Shown here piece after piece: positions 24,351-38,100 of a stretch of 64,000 nt of DNA (position 1 is the first letter of the stretch; the number at the start of each line of letters is the position of its first letter). The position numbers were made by a program, and so were the translations under genes. The notes beneath the pieces were generated by a model. That model saw only the letters and a list, made by a program, of their open reading frames with translations, had not been told where the DNA came from and did no database searches. This DNA comes from Eudromia elegans (taxonomy: Eukaryota > Chordata > Aves > Tinamiformes > Tinamidae): assembly GCA_003342815.1 (NCBI GenBank), contig PTEX01000309.1, positions 610,716 to 674,715 on the forward strand, written 5' to 3'.

Positions 24351-25147
24351 CTGTTAAATACAGCAAGTGACATTAAAATACACACACTTCAAACAGGCAG
24401 GCATTAGTTGCATTATTCCTCATGAGACAAACACCCCTGGAAATTAGTAATGTCATTCAGTTTTATTTTTTAGTTTTAAAATTACTGGTGCCAAATCAAG
24501 GCTTTCCACATCACTTAACAGATATATTATACTGCAAAATCTTTTGTGAACATCCATAATACATCTCTTCTACCTGTCAGATAGAAAATAATTTATTTCA
24601 GCTCTGCCTTCCCAAAAGTTGAGTGTTTTAGAAGAATACTACTAATAATTTCTATATGCTTGATCTAATGATTACATTAGGTATTATGAAATATTATTCA
24701 TATTCTGTACTATGAAATATTATTCCCATGATTTTTATATAGTTGAGAGACAATTTTCCAAAATCTTAGGGCTCATTTATCATTTTAAATACAGAATATA
24801 CAGTCAAAATTTATAACACACAGGATAATATATATTAATTTTACCTCCACAGTGAAAGAAAAAAATCCTAAGCCAGACTTTTGTCATTGTCGTTGCAACA
24901 CAACAGCAACAGGTATTTTACCAACAACCCTAACAGTATAATCTAATCAAAATTTTTCTTTCTGTAGAAAATTTTTCTGTCTGTAGAGATCTCCCATTTC
25001 ATTTTCTCCCTTAAAAGGCTCTAGCAGTAACTGAGGTAAGAAAAGACAAGCAAAGTTCAGTTCCTGTTCCCTATAACAATGACAACTCCATGGATGTGCT
25101 TAGAGACTGCTGATTTATTATTAACAAAATCTCAGTTATATACTTAC
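24351..25147 (-). other. FANCC: FANCC intron 4 (797 bp)
   Basis: This intron has a consensus gtaagt donor including A at +4. It is AT-rich with no identified element apart from a short duplicated tatgaaatattattc near 24685-24725. Confidence 0.88.
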
Positions 25148-25267
25148 ATTTTTAATCAAGTGAGAATAATAATCTGCTGATGTGTAGCCAAGAGCTGAAA
25201 TAAATGTACTGGTCCCAGCTTCATTACTTTCCCATTTAGAAGAAGAAAGGAGATGGCAGAGCAAACT
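25148..25267 (-). CDS. FANCC: FANCC coding exon 4 (residues 116-155)
   Basis: This 120-nt exon is flanked by a gatttcttccag acceptor and a gtaagt donor, both in phase 0. It encodes a segment aligning to human residues 116-152, with conserved LSHxLS-like start, LGY...DYY and a final KN. It is three codons longer than human exon 4 (111 nt); the extra residues fall in the variable middle. The donor keeps A at +4, the position changed in the human founder mutation c.456+4A>T. Confidence 0.94.
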
Positions 25268-25584
25268 CTGGAAGAAATCAATGTAAAGGAAGTTAAAAAA
25301 AAAAAAAAAGACCCTGTTTGAGACTATAGTACGCTTTGTAAAAATAAACAGTTGTTACTGATCTCTACCTGAGTAAGATCCTTTGATGGATTTTGGACAT
25401 TTTATACCACCTGATCAAAATGTAAGCACTCAAACATGCTTTCAGCCACAAGGGAGAATGTCTTTGATGCTTACCATCAGATATGCCACATGCTCCATAG
25501 GATTCCAGCATTTCTAGAAAGCAGCGGACAATGTGCCAAAACCAGACAGATCCTTAGGCAGATATCAGCCCTCCGGGACCATTT

Positions 25585-26195
25585 CACAGAATCACAGAAT
25601 GCCTAGGGTTGGAAGGGACCTCTAGAGATCACCTAGTCCAACCCCCCTGCACACGCAGGGTCCCCTAGAGCATGTGGCACAGGGTGGTGTCCAGGCGGGT
25701 ATGGAAGATCTCCAGAGAAGGAGACTCCACCACCTCTCTGGGCAGCCTGTTCCAGGGCTCTGTCACCCTCACAGGAAAGAAGCTCTTTCTTAAGTTCCTG
25801 TGGAACTTTTGGTGCCTCAATTTGTGGCCGTTTCCTCTAGTTCTATCACTGGCCACCACTGAGAAGAGGCCAGCCCCATCCTCCTCACTCCCTTTCTTGA
25901 GATATTTATATACATTGATCAGATCCCCTCTCAGTCTTCTCTTCTCCAGGCTGAACAGGCCCAGCTCTCTCAGCCTTTGCTCATAGGGCAGATGTTCCAG
26001 GCCCCTAATCATCTTCGTGGCCCTGCGCTGGACTCTCTCCAGCAGCTCCACGTCCCTCCTGCACTGGGGAGCCCAGAACTGCACACAGTACTCGAGGTGC
26101 GGCCTCACCAGGGCTGAGTAGAGGGGCAGAATCACCTCCCTCGACCTGCTGGAGACGCTCTGCTTAATGCACCCCAGGATCCTAGGATTCAGTCT
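25585..26195 (-). mobile_element. CR1 LINE, 5'-truncated copy with open C-terminal reverse-transcriptase frame
   Basis: This is the 3' end of a chicken-repeat-1 (CR1) non-LTR retrotransposon, oriented like FANCC. On the minus strand it ends in the CR1 octamer ATTCTGTG repeated twice (25600-25585). The reading frame up to the stop at 25665 is open for about 175 codons and shows CR1 ORF2 signatures: [20 protein letters not shown], then [18 protein letters not shown], and WNRLP near the end. The 5' end is truncated at about 26190, as is usual for CR1. No target-site duplication is obvious. The intact frame suggests modest age. Confidence 0.93.
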
Positions 26196-28105
26196 GTTAC
26201 TACACAGCACAGGGACATAAACATTGCTACATAGCAGAATAGCAGTGCATGTAGAAATACTCTGATCAGGAAGAGTAAGTAAGAAGTTATTATTTGCTTT
26301 TCATATCACTCTTTCAAGATTCCCCAGTATTCTGGCCATTACTTAGGATCTGGCATTATAATTTAATTTCCTTCATGAAGGATAATGACAACTCTTTAGT
26401 TAAAAATTTACTTCTGTAAAAATTTCATTAGTAAATCCCTTAAGCCATATTTTAAAGAAAAAAAGTTTTTGTAATACATCATCAAAAAATAATACTTGAT
26501 AATAGATTTACTGTAAACCTAAAGTGAAATTAGTACACTGATTGTACTGAAATATAAAAAGATTCTGAACACTCATTTTCTGTTTTCCCAATATTCCAAC
26601 ATTATACTACCAGCTATGATGCCATTTGCTTATGGTGTCATATCTTAACACTGCAGCTTTCCATGTGTGAACTACTTTATGAAAACTAGTTGTATGAAAT
26701 TTAAACCATTTGGGTTTTTTTGCACCTTACTATCATAACTCATCTGAGGTATTTACGTATTGCTTACCAACTGACAAATGCTTCATATAATCTAGGCAAT
26801 TTTCTTTCTTCAAGTGTTATGTGATGATATAAATAACAACTACATTCTAATTTCAAAGGTTCATTTAAGAGTTTTGTATATCACTTATTTAAATAACAAA
26901 CTAGATTATACTATAGCCGTAGTTATAGCCTTTTTTTTTTAAAGTGAAGTGATGTTCAGATGGAAGCTCCTTCACTTCTGTGGTCCTCTTTTTTAAAAGA
27001 GAATCAGACTGGGAAAAAGTAAAAAAAGAAAAAAAGAAAAAAAAAGAAAATCACACATTTAAGTAATTTTCTGCCTTCAGAAATCCAAGCCAAACCTCTA
27101 TATACACTTTTGCTGGATATCTCTGATCATTACTTCAGAAGTCCTGAAGTTAAACCTATTTCATGTTTGATGTATTAATATAACAGTGAAGTTACAATTG
27201 GTGCAAGCCAGTGTAAGACAACATCAAAGGGCTAACAAAAATTACTACTGTCAAAAGAAATAGTAAAAGTTTGGGATGCAGTTTTTTTAAATAACTCTTA
27301 ATAAGTGAATTGCTCTTTTACTGCCCTTCAATGATATTTATAAAAATAAAGGGAAAGAAAAACACTGTGATAAGAATTTCAAAAGATATTATATATATGC
27401 AGTCTTTGCATTCTTAAGAAACTTTAAAAAGGGAAACTTCAACATGAACAGGCTTCCAGATACAGAGAAGCCTAAAATCTATTAGCTTTTACAGTACTCA
27501 AATACCCAGTCAGATGATGACTGTGGAAACATATATGATTTTAGTTTTCTTTGCAAGCATTATTTGCCTCAGCATCAGCGTTCAGAAGATTATTAAGATT
27601 TTGGGCTACTAAAAGTCTAAACTATTAAGAGTTCCTACAGAATAGAAAGGTAGAAGTAGAATATAGGAACAGAAAGCTGGTTGAAAGAAAGCTAAAGGAG
27701 AAACTAGCAAAAACAATGCTGGGTATCCCTCTTGTTAGAGATGAGAGGGCGTGAAAACCACAACTGTCAGATTGGTCAGTGAAAGACTAGCAAAAACTTT
27801 CCACAGGTGTGAACAACAAACACATAAACCTCTGAAAAGGATCAGATATGTCAACAGGGTACTTAAGGACAACAAAGCAAGGGATCAATCTATAGACTCA
27901 TATATAACTTTCATGCATTATACATTACTTAGCCATCCTTTATGTAATCAGCATTTTCCTACAGATGAAACTAACCGAATATTCTCTAAAGGATGATTAA
28001 TTTCAAAATGACTTTCTCTGTTCAGGAGTTATGTCTACTTTTTCAACACAAGAAAAGATATGACAAAAAGGATACATGTCATTAGAGTCTGGATATGCTT
28101 GCAAC

Positions 28106-28120
28106 TTTTTTTTTTTTTTT
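28106..28120. repeat. Poly(T) tract
   Basis: A run of 15 T about 150 bp from the older CR1 copy. There is no sign that it is a tail of that element. Confidence 0.85.
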
Positions 28121-28271
28121 GCATTGTTACTTTTTTCTTAGTACGTTACTGTATTCCTGCTGAAATTCTGCACCAGTTATGCTTTACTAACACAGAAAAA
28201 TCTCAGAACAGTTAGAAGGGTGCAGGAAAATAATGGTAAGGAGATATCCCAAAGCCAAGACGAAAGGAATC

Positions 28272-29190
28272 ACAGGTAATGACTTCTGTAGATCTCGTCC
28301 AACCTCCCTGGCTCACCCAGAGCATGTGGCACAAGGCTGCATCCAGGTGGGTGTTGAGCAACTTCATAGAAGGAGACTCCTCAACATCTCTGGGCAGTCT
28401 GTTCTAGGGCTCTGTCACTCTCACAGTCAAGAAATCAAACTCAGACCTTCCTGTGCTTGGTTTTGTGCCTATTGCCTCTTGTCCTATCACTGGCCACCAC
28501 TGGAAAGAGTCTGGGCCCATCCTCTTGACACCCTCCCATAAGGCATCAGCGCACATTGATAAGACCCTCTCTCAGCCTTATCTTCTTAACCTAAACAGTC
28601 CCAGCTCTCTCAGCCTCCCCTCTGAGGAGAGACGATGCTCCAGTCCCCAGCCATCTTTGCAGCCCTATGCTGCACTCTCTCCAGTAGCACCATGTCCATG
28701 TGGTGCTGGGGCACCCGGAGCTGCACAGCACTCCAGGTGTGGGCTCAGGGGGGCTGAGTAGAGGGGCAGGATCAGCTCCCTCAGCCTGCTGGCAACGCTC
28801 TTCCTCTTGCANNCCAGGAGACCACTGGCCACCGTGGCCACAAGGGCACGTTGCTGGCTCATGGTCACCTCCTTGGCCACCAGGACTCCCAGGTCCTTCT
28901 CTGCAGAGCTGCCTTCCATCAGCTGAACCCCCAGCCTGTCCTGCTGCGGTTGTTCCTCCCTAGGTGCAGCCAGCCAGCCACATCATCACAGGCCATCAGA
29001 TTGGTTAAACATGATTTCCCTTGGTGAATCCTCACTGACGACTCCTGATCACCCTCCTGTACTCCACATGCTTACAGACAGCATCCAGGGCGAGCTGTTT
29101 CGTGTTTCCAGGGATGGAGGTGAGGCTGAATGGCCTGTAGCTGCTTGAATCCTACCTCTTGCCCTTTTGAAGGCGGGCAAGACATCGGCA
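28272..29190 (-). mobile_element. CR1 LINE, older decayed copy
   Basis: This is a second CR1 fragment in the same orientation. It aligns with the first copy (for example the agcatgtggcac region near 28321 and the LILPLYSA / PHLE block near 28750). It extends about 300 bp further into the reverse-transcriptase domain, to the segment containing ttccagggatggaggtgagg (about 29107) and cttgcccttttgaagg (about 29159). The frame is broken by stops and small indels, and the terminal octamers are not clear. Two undetermined bases lie inside it. Confidence 0.88.
28812..28813. other. Two undetermined bases (NN)
   Basis: These are the only ambiguous bases in the window. They fall within the older CR1 copy, suggesting an assembly or consensus problem in repetitive sequence. 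Confidence 0.99.
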
Positions 29191-32100
29191 GTAAATAAAG
29201 CATCTTGTATGTCAGGTCTAATGGCCAGAGAATAAAAATGTCCATCCACATGGTCTTGGAATACAGTTCTACGACACATCCCTAGGAAACCTGAGAGGGA
29301 ATTAATAAATTTTCATGAACCTTTGAAAATGAACAACTTCCTAAATCAACCTTTCCCTATTTTATTGATGCAATTTGTATCAAATAATATTCTAGTTAAC
29401 TTGTATTAACATTCCATGCTGCATTGCGATTTCTAATGATTCTTGAAAAACAGATAATCCTCGAAGGATTTTCTTAAGACGAGAAATTACCTATTTTATC
29501 TATGTAACACAGTGCTTGGTATCTCTCACATATTGTAGTTATAATATGCAGTTAAAATTGTAGCTACAATATATTTCACTTATTGTAAGAGCACCTGATT
29601 ACTTAATATTACTCCTCTAACCTATCTGTGTGGCTATATGGTTACCCTTGATTCAATCTGTCATTGAAAATGAAAAGAATGGATACAGAAACCAACAGAT
29701 TAACTATGTTCCTGGGTTACCATACCGCCTTAGGTTACCATACTGAACTAAGCAACAGAAAAACATTCCTACATACCACTTTCCAAATAAGATAATCCAA
29801 CTCTTTACTTATTATTCCTTAGGTAGTGAAAATAGAATGTGTGTGTGCTGTAAGGGATTTGCTGAATTATTCTGCAAGGTTTGTTGGTCAAACAGTCTGA
29901 AATACAGAGTTTAGTACAAGTCTGCATGCCATTTTCCAGAACAGAAATTATACCTTGAGATATGCAGAGCAGCACTGGGTAGATACCAAATTGTATTCAC
30001 AATCCCAGCAAGAAGGAGAAAAAGTTTTGCTTTCTGAAATAGCTTTTAATAAAAAGATATCCAAGCAAAGTAAAGCTTTTTTATTTCCTCCATCTTTCTT
30101 AACTGTTAATATCCTCTTGCTTTTGTCCAGGGGCGTGGAGCAGCCCATAATCAAAGGTATAATTAAACATGAATAGAGAACACTGTTTTATTTACAGGAC
30201 TACAGAGTGAATTTTACACTAGAAATCTAACTTGTGCAGAATCTATTTTGGAATTTATAACATGATTTCAAAGACATTTCAGAAAAAACAAATAAAATAA
30301 TATGTTTCTGGAAACTTCCCAACATATCTCTCCCTAAATAATTTATGATTCTGAATGTCTTTAAAAGTAGATTTTAAAGCTAAGAGAGACCATATATTTT
30401 GGAGAGCAGAAGAGAAAGATGGTTTCACTGGGTTAAGCCTATTAAATCCTACACCAATTAGGAATTCCCAAGGACACTACTCCGTTCTTACTGCCAAGCT
30501 GGCTAAGCTGGAGAAAGTGACAGGTAGGGACACATGAACAGACGTATCTATAACTTATCCTAAAGAATGTTTCTCTCTATTATACTCCTCCTCAGGTTAA
30601 TATCATTATTATCTGAGAAGATATCATTAATAATATTTTTCTGAAAATTATGATCCATGTGAAATTTTTGGAATTCATACAGAAAGGGCACACACAGGTG
30701 TAAACTTCAGCTATCCGATCAAAGACTTTTTTTTTTCTATTCATTAGACAGGAACCAGACCTCCTCAATCATATTAAGAAAAACAGAGTAAAAAGGGAAA
30801 AAAAAATTAAAAGGAAGCATTAAAACTATTTCCTCCTTGTATTTTGTTGGATTTTGGAATGAAGATATTCTGGATGATAATGGTTACAAGGGGCTGTATG
30901 TCAGTTTTACTTTCAGGTGCTCCCTTCTGGGGAGGTCCCATTACTTTCAGCAGAGTTTACAAGGCAGGAGATTTTATTTCCAGCCTGAATTTGAAAATAG
31001 TTTGAAGTTACATATGCAATTACAACACTAGTGATAAATTTGACTAATATTATTTTCAATTTTGTTTTAAAAAAAGAAAAAAAATCTATAAAATATGTAC
31101 TCTTTCTCCCTCCTTTATTAAGGTAGCATTATAAATTCCTGATTTGTTTACCGAGACATTTGACTAGCCTCATCAGAAGACAATGTAAAAACATGTCTGA
31201 TCTGTTTAAATATCAATTAAGCCACAGGGCTATTTTTTCCACATTTTTGTTGGCTTTCAGAAGCACAATCCAGAACAAATTCCTGAAGACACTTTTTGGT
31301 GACTATTTCTTAAAAGTCCTGTCTGAAGGTTTACAAGTTTTACTGCATCATATACCATTTAAATGCTCCACAACAGAACATGACCCGGTCTGGTATTCTC
31401 AGAACCTTCCCTGAAACAAACAGGCAGACCTGGACAACTGTGGTGGTTAATCCTGTAAATGACAAGGAAGCCTGCTCATTCACAGAATGCCCCAACAACT
31501 ACTGTTTACATAACCAGTTCCGAGACTAGGAACGCTGACATAACACAATTCATACTATTTCCACACATTGATCCAATCATAACAAACTCTGCAGCTTTTA
31601 ATTATACTCACAGGGCCTCTTGCTCGCTAGCTTCTTAGTTCCAGGAAAGAGAGAAAATAAGCTTTCCACAAACCAAAACACAAAAGAAAATATGGTGGAA
31701 GAAACATCATACCCATTTAAGCATAATGTAGCTTTCAAAGTATTATTTTAGTCCGTAAATTTTTTTTTCCCCTCAATGCTTTATGAAAGTCTCAGTGTTT
31801 AAATTACGTATGGGGAAATGATATTAGCATATATTTGTTAACAACCGAAGTATTTTCAGTACATGAATCTATTTTACAAGCTAGTAAAAAAATTCTTTAA
31901 CTACTAACCATCATCAATACACCTAATTAAATTCTCTAAATTCTCTTTTAAAATTCAAGTTCTGTTCAAAGTACATTCTAAATAGGCAAAAGTGTTACAG
32001 TAATACACTTACATTTCAATGATTAAATAGCTAACACAACCTCCCTGTTTACTAAGTGGAGTCTTTTCCAGTAACCACTCAAAACCTTTGCATAAACAAA

Positions 32101-35100
32101 TCACTTAAGCTTCGACTTAACTTTAAGAAAGCTTAGAATATCCTCAGTAACTTCCTGGATCAGGGCTAAAATGCCTTACCACAGGGAGGGGAGAGGTTTT
32201 CTTCCTAGAAACACTGACTGTCAGGAAATGTTTTTGTTTCAGCCCATGGATACACATTCTTTGCATTTAAGGGATGTGTTTCCTTAGCTAAATTCTATAA
32301 CCAGCACATTAAATAATTTTTTTTGGTCATAAGTACATATTTGGTATTTACTTGCTTTTCTCCTTATTTACTCAGAATGACAATCAGAAATTTGCCCACA
32401 TCTGAATCTCCACTGAAAACCATGAAAGGCTAATCGATAGTAAACAAATTACTTTCAAATTGCTGCTAAATATTCCTACAGAGATATGGCTCTCGACATT
32501 TGAGAGCATAACCAAGTTACAGGATACCTAAAGATAACAGCCAGTAAAATGAGTTAGGATTATTTCAGGGTTTAAAAAAAAAAGAACAAAAAAGAAGAAA
32601 AAAAAATCACTCCAATAAACAGTATTCTTTTATGAAAGCAATGCTGCTGGATGCACTGACTACATTGCTTTTCATGTATTCGTAGGTAAAGGCAAATTCT
32701 CTGTTCTCCATGCTGCACCCAGCACAATAAAGCACTTAGTCCCATCCTTTATTTCAAGCACACAAGCACTTACCTTTAGTCAGTGTTTTGAGCGGGTCTG
32801 CTACAAACCTCCAGGTAAAGCCTCAAAGCATCTCATACAAATTCAACTTTCCTAATTTTGTTCTGACTACTATAATTTGCTCATTAAAGAAGTAACAATT
32901 GCAAAAGTACACAAAAAGAGCATGAACAGTTAAGTGTTAAGGAATTCATTTTGCAGTTTAGCAATTTGCTGTTAAGAAGCTCAACTACAAAAAAAAGTAT
33001 GATTAAGTGCTTTTCCTTTAAAATTAATCTGTGCTTAGCTCCATTAATTTGCAGAAACATTAATTTTTCAAAGAAATACTAGAATCAGAGTTTATCTCTA
33101 TTTCTTAAAATGGAAAAAAAAAGTATTACACACTTTTATACAATTCAAATTAAATCTGATCCCAATTTCCAAATGGTATGCAGTAAAGGAAACTATGGAG
33201 GTGAGGGAGAAAAGCTATGCACTTATTTTCCCACCAATTCAAGCTCTGTTAACTACTGTGAAACTAGTACAGGAAAAACATGTTGTACTACTGCTGTGGC
33301 TAAGACCACACAACTTTTTAATGGATATGTTCCAAAACCAAAGCCTAGGTTCCATCTGCAAGTCACTGACAAATCCTTGGAAAACACATGAAAAAAAAAA
33401 TCTAAAGAATTGTGGGGCTGGCAACGCTTGAGTCTTCGTTTGACCTTAAACAGGAAAGTCAAATCTCCTTTTATTTCTCTCTTATATCTCTTTCTATCTC
33501 AAAAAAAGACACTATTACTTTTTGTATTAGAAAGGAGATAGTTTTGTTGCTGAAATAAAAAACATATTTACACTAACTTATAAAAGCAAATTCAATAGCT
33601 TTACCACAGTCAACTGTAAATCTCTTTAGTTTTAGCTCCCTAGTTGAAATTCAGAGATTTAAAATTAATTTTCTGCTTCCCTCCTTTCCCCACAATTTCC
33701 AGTTGCCAAGATCCGAGCTTCCCACACAAGAATTCTCAAAATATTTATTTTAGGAAATAATGAATGTATTTAAGTTTGGAAAGACTAAATATAATAAATT
33801 TTTTTCACATTTTATTTTAAATCTATTGAAAATAACATAAAATTTCCAGGAAAAAAAAAAATCCTAAATTTATGCTGAAGAAAAACACTTGTCCAATGTC
33901 AGGTTTTTATCCCTTTAGTTCAACATAGTTGAAATTCCCAAGGATCACCTAACCTAGCTTGATATGGAGAGATTATTTTAAATCATATCCATTCATCTGT
34001 CCTCACTTAAACCCTGTATACATAGATACTGAAACAGAAACTCATGCAAGTTCTATGACCTAAAAGAGAAAAGCAAAAAATATTAATGAAATATTTTTTA
34101 CTTCTAAGCTTTGCTTCTTTAGCTTTATCCTGATTTATAGGCTAATGTTCTAAAAATGATTTATATAAAATCTGATTAAAATCTGAGTTGATTTTGGAGT
34201 TCATAATTATCAAATTGTTAAAAGCTTAAGGGGAGAAAAATACACACAGCAGTTAGTAGCAAAAAAGAAAGAACATCCGTAACACAGTAATTGTTGTACT
34301 ACTAATTTGGCTAGGTCAAGCAAAAATACCTCATGCCAATTTATTTCTTTAAACGGAGACTTCCCACACATACACACCCCCCATCAGTGACAAATCATTA
34401 GTCTTTACTAGACCACCTGACACTAGTAAACTGCTTGGAGAAACATCAGCTGGCTAACAAATTGAGTTTGAACAGCCAATGTCACAAGTGGTCTCCCAGC
34501 AAAGCAGAATCGTTGGTTTCTCATTTTGGTCATTGAGACACTCATCTTTAGTCTGTTTTGACCTCAAAATTATGGAAGTATTTATAGTCATATTAGCTTA
34601 GCATTGTTCAACAATTACCTGTTTGAAAAAGAAGAGCAGAGCCCTGTTTTCCCCCACTTCATTCATACTCTGTTTTATGATTCCTACTTATAACCAGAAG
34701 AAGATGATGAGAAAGGTAAATATTACAAACACTTATCTCCTATCAGTGCAGTTAACTATAAGCAGATAAAGAAAACCAATTCACAAAAGGACTAATGAGA
34801 AAGTTAACAAACAATTTTGGCATGTGGCCTCAATATGTTACAATTTATAACAATATGTTATGCAATCTTTAGTAGGGTAAGAATAATCATGATTTCCCCT
34901 GAGAAGCCTTTAAATAAAAATAAAAAAAAAAAAGCAGGGCTAGAACCACTACGAAACTCAGTAAAACGTTGTGACAATAAGCATCAGAATTTATATGTTG
35001 TGTATAAAAATCCATCTTTGTTCTTAATGTTTTCTCACTATATTAAACATTATACTGCACTTAATGTGATGGTGCAAGTTGTTTCTTTTTGTCACAAGCA

Positions 35101-38100
35101 AATTCTTAGTTTTTAAGACTGCATATATTTTAAAGGAAACAAAATCCCCTTTCGAAGCATCTATGCATTATATATGTTTTATTCCAAACAGAACTGATTT
35201 GATAAGAAGCATAACCTGTATGGTCGTGGTCGTGGTTGACAAAAGCAGCAGACCAAAGCAGGGGCAAGGGGAAGCTTTGCTTTCTTAAAGAAAAACAAAC
35301 AACAAAGTCTGTGAAATGCTGTTTACTTCGGTTCTGTTTTACAGTCACTGTTGCATGGAGAATGGTTAGACTGAAATGTCTGCAGACCATGACCACCCAC
35401 ACTATGGGAAGCACTGTGATTAAAGAGAGTTCTGTGTTGTAGTATCTGCCAGCAAAGTCTGCCCCATGCTGTAATTATTATATTTGCAGTCATCTTATAA
35501 TCTAATGCATGTGTTGAAGCAAGTCCCCTACATTGTACAACAAGAAAACCATTGAACTTGAATAGCAAGTTATTTTTAATATGAACAAATAGCTAGAAGA
35601 TTGGATACTTTAAATATTGTTCTTTTAAGTTTATGAAAACATTTTGCCTATGGTACAGCCAGTACCATAATGAAAACAGATCTACCTCCAAAACCTTCAC
35701 TTTAACTCTCTTATCAGCATATATAGTCTGACATACCATTCTTCCCAGCTGCAATTTTATAATGAACTAAGCCATTACTTTAGATCTTTAAAGCACAGAA
35801 ACTATGTGCATTGTAGATTAAGTCTGCATATACAGAACACTAAAATATTACAATTCCATCTGTCACTAAGTGCTTATGCACACTGAACACTTCCAATATA
35901 CCACACACATGCATTGGGAGTTCTCCCTGTCTCTTTAAAGATGGATATTCAATACCCTGCAATAATAATAACTTCGAAGACAAGACAACCTAAACATCAA
36001 AATAAGCAGTAAATCTCTTTGTGGAACATTTAATATCACCTCTTCCTTAGGCATTAAAAAAACCAAAAAAAAGAAACTTTCATTCTGTGCACTCTCCTTA
36101 TATTGTCTGGTGCAGTAATACCAAAAAAAAAAAGGCTGTACAATTCTCCTGTAAGAAGCACAATATATAACTGCTCCTGCATTCTCCATTTCCACATTAT
36201 GGGGTAATCCACACCATTTCAGTAATTCTTCCAGGAGTTGGCTGCACAGATGCTTCTTTGAAAAGCACAGATTTTCTACCGTAAAGATTAAGTGCTATGA
36301 TACACAGAGTGTATGCCACTGCTTAGCAATGGAGGGAAGACAGATGCACCAAAGGAGAGGCTGAATAAACAAAAATAAAAAAAAATCCAGAACTGGGTTA
36401 AAACTCACTCATCTCTGCCCAATCATCTCTATCCATTCTAGACAACTTACTAAAAAAATGTCTTTTGACTCTTCGAAATAAACCCTTGATTAGAGTCAAG
36501 GGTAAATTCCACATACAGTGACTGAGGAAAAGGGCCATAAAGACACTGGAAAGATAAGAGGAAAAAAATGTAAATACAGAAAAAAATTAAGGGGAAAATA
36601 TAAACATACTTTAATTGCCATGTCTTTCGTCTGAAGGAATACACTAAAGTCTTTGCAGTCATCGAAGCTCCTGATGACTACTTGCACAGATAAGGGGAGG
36701 TATGACAACTCCTCTTTTCCAAAAACACCTAAAAAAGCTGTAAGAGCCCTAAAACCACAAACTGAATCTCAGAAAGGAATTAACAGACTTTGAAATACTT
36801 TGGCCTCCAAGAAAGCTGGCATTGTCTACTTCTCTCCTGAAAGCATGTGCCCTGCAACAGAGACCTCTCTCATCTCAACTGCTGGGACAAAGTAGCTTCC
36901 CCACTCTATCTCTCAATTTCTCTCAAACCGGCATTCCTTTCTATTTATCTAGTATTTTACCTGTGGCAAAATATTACACAGATAATATTAGAGAAAAACA
37001 CCCTAATGCAATTATTTATTTACTTCAGCCTGAATATTACTAAGTGAATTCTCTCCCTTTAGAAGGAGTGAAAACTAAAGATTCAGACCACGAGTTTGTA
37101 CTAAAACCTCGACGAACCTCCTGCATTTTATGACAAATTCTTTCTCCTTTAAAATTCTTAATAACACATAATAGGTAAAGTATGTTTATAATTTTAACTC
37201 AAGTATCTCAGTTTAGCTCTTAATCTCACTCTTTCAAAACTGTCTAGATAAGGAAAAAAACAACTCGTTTCTCAGTATGACCTCTAGCAGTTCATAAGCC
37301 TTTTAATAGACACATGTTACCCATAAATGCCATTAATATATTATTCTTATCTCATACAGACATCATTTGTTGTAAATCCAACATTATTTTAATATTTTTC
37401 TCTACCAAATGATCTTGAGGCCCACTAGCTACATGACAAATGCTTTACACTCTTGCTAACTTTATAAAGTAGACTGGATGGATCTTGATGCTCACTGGAA
37501 CATCTTCATGTTACCTTAAAGTTATGTCCCCTAAAAAAAGAAGCTTTTGGAGTCACTTTGGTAAAGATAACAGTACTTTAAGTGACCCAAATATAATTAA
37601 TTTTTTAACACACCATGTTCTTTTCTGAAAGCAATGTTTTGTGAAATGTTCATGCAAATAATTAATCTATTTTTGTCAAGTTTTTTTCTCAACCTAGGAA
37701 ACTGAGATTTGGCACTACAAACAGCCCAGCAAAGCCTGAAATACATATGAACACAGTATGTAGCAAGCTTCATAAAAAGATGGTAAGTGAACTGAGCATA
37801 ACCTCAGATCAGCCCATCACCTATTAATATATTCAAATCATTGCCATGTTCAAACCATATCTTCAAATACAGCTATATCTCTGTATTAAAGTTTGTAATG
37901 CTAGATAGACGTTGGAAATTGGATGAAAAATTATCTCTTTAAAAATCACAATGATGTAATTTACATTAAACGAAGAACATATGCAACAAAACTTCTCTAA
38001 AAAAGAACTTTTAATCAAGGCTACACTCCCCTTTATTTTATTTCCCCCAAAAGTACACAGTTGAGTGTAGTTGTAGTTCACTGAGGTGTGTTATCATACA

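Noticed and set aside
25672..25986. 104-codon plus-strand frame
   Set aside because: It is the antisense shadow of the CR1 reverse-transcriptase frame.
28233..28963. Several plus-strand frames around 28.2-29.0 kb
   Set aside because: They are antisense readings of the older CR1 copy; one even crosses the NN bases.
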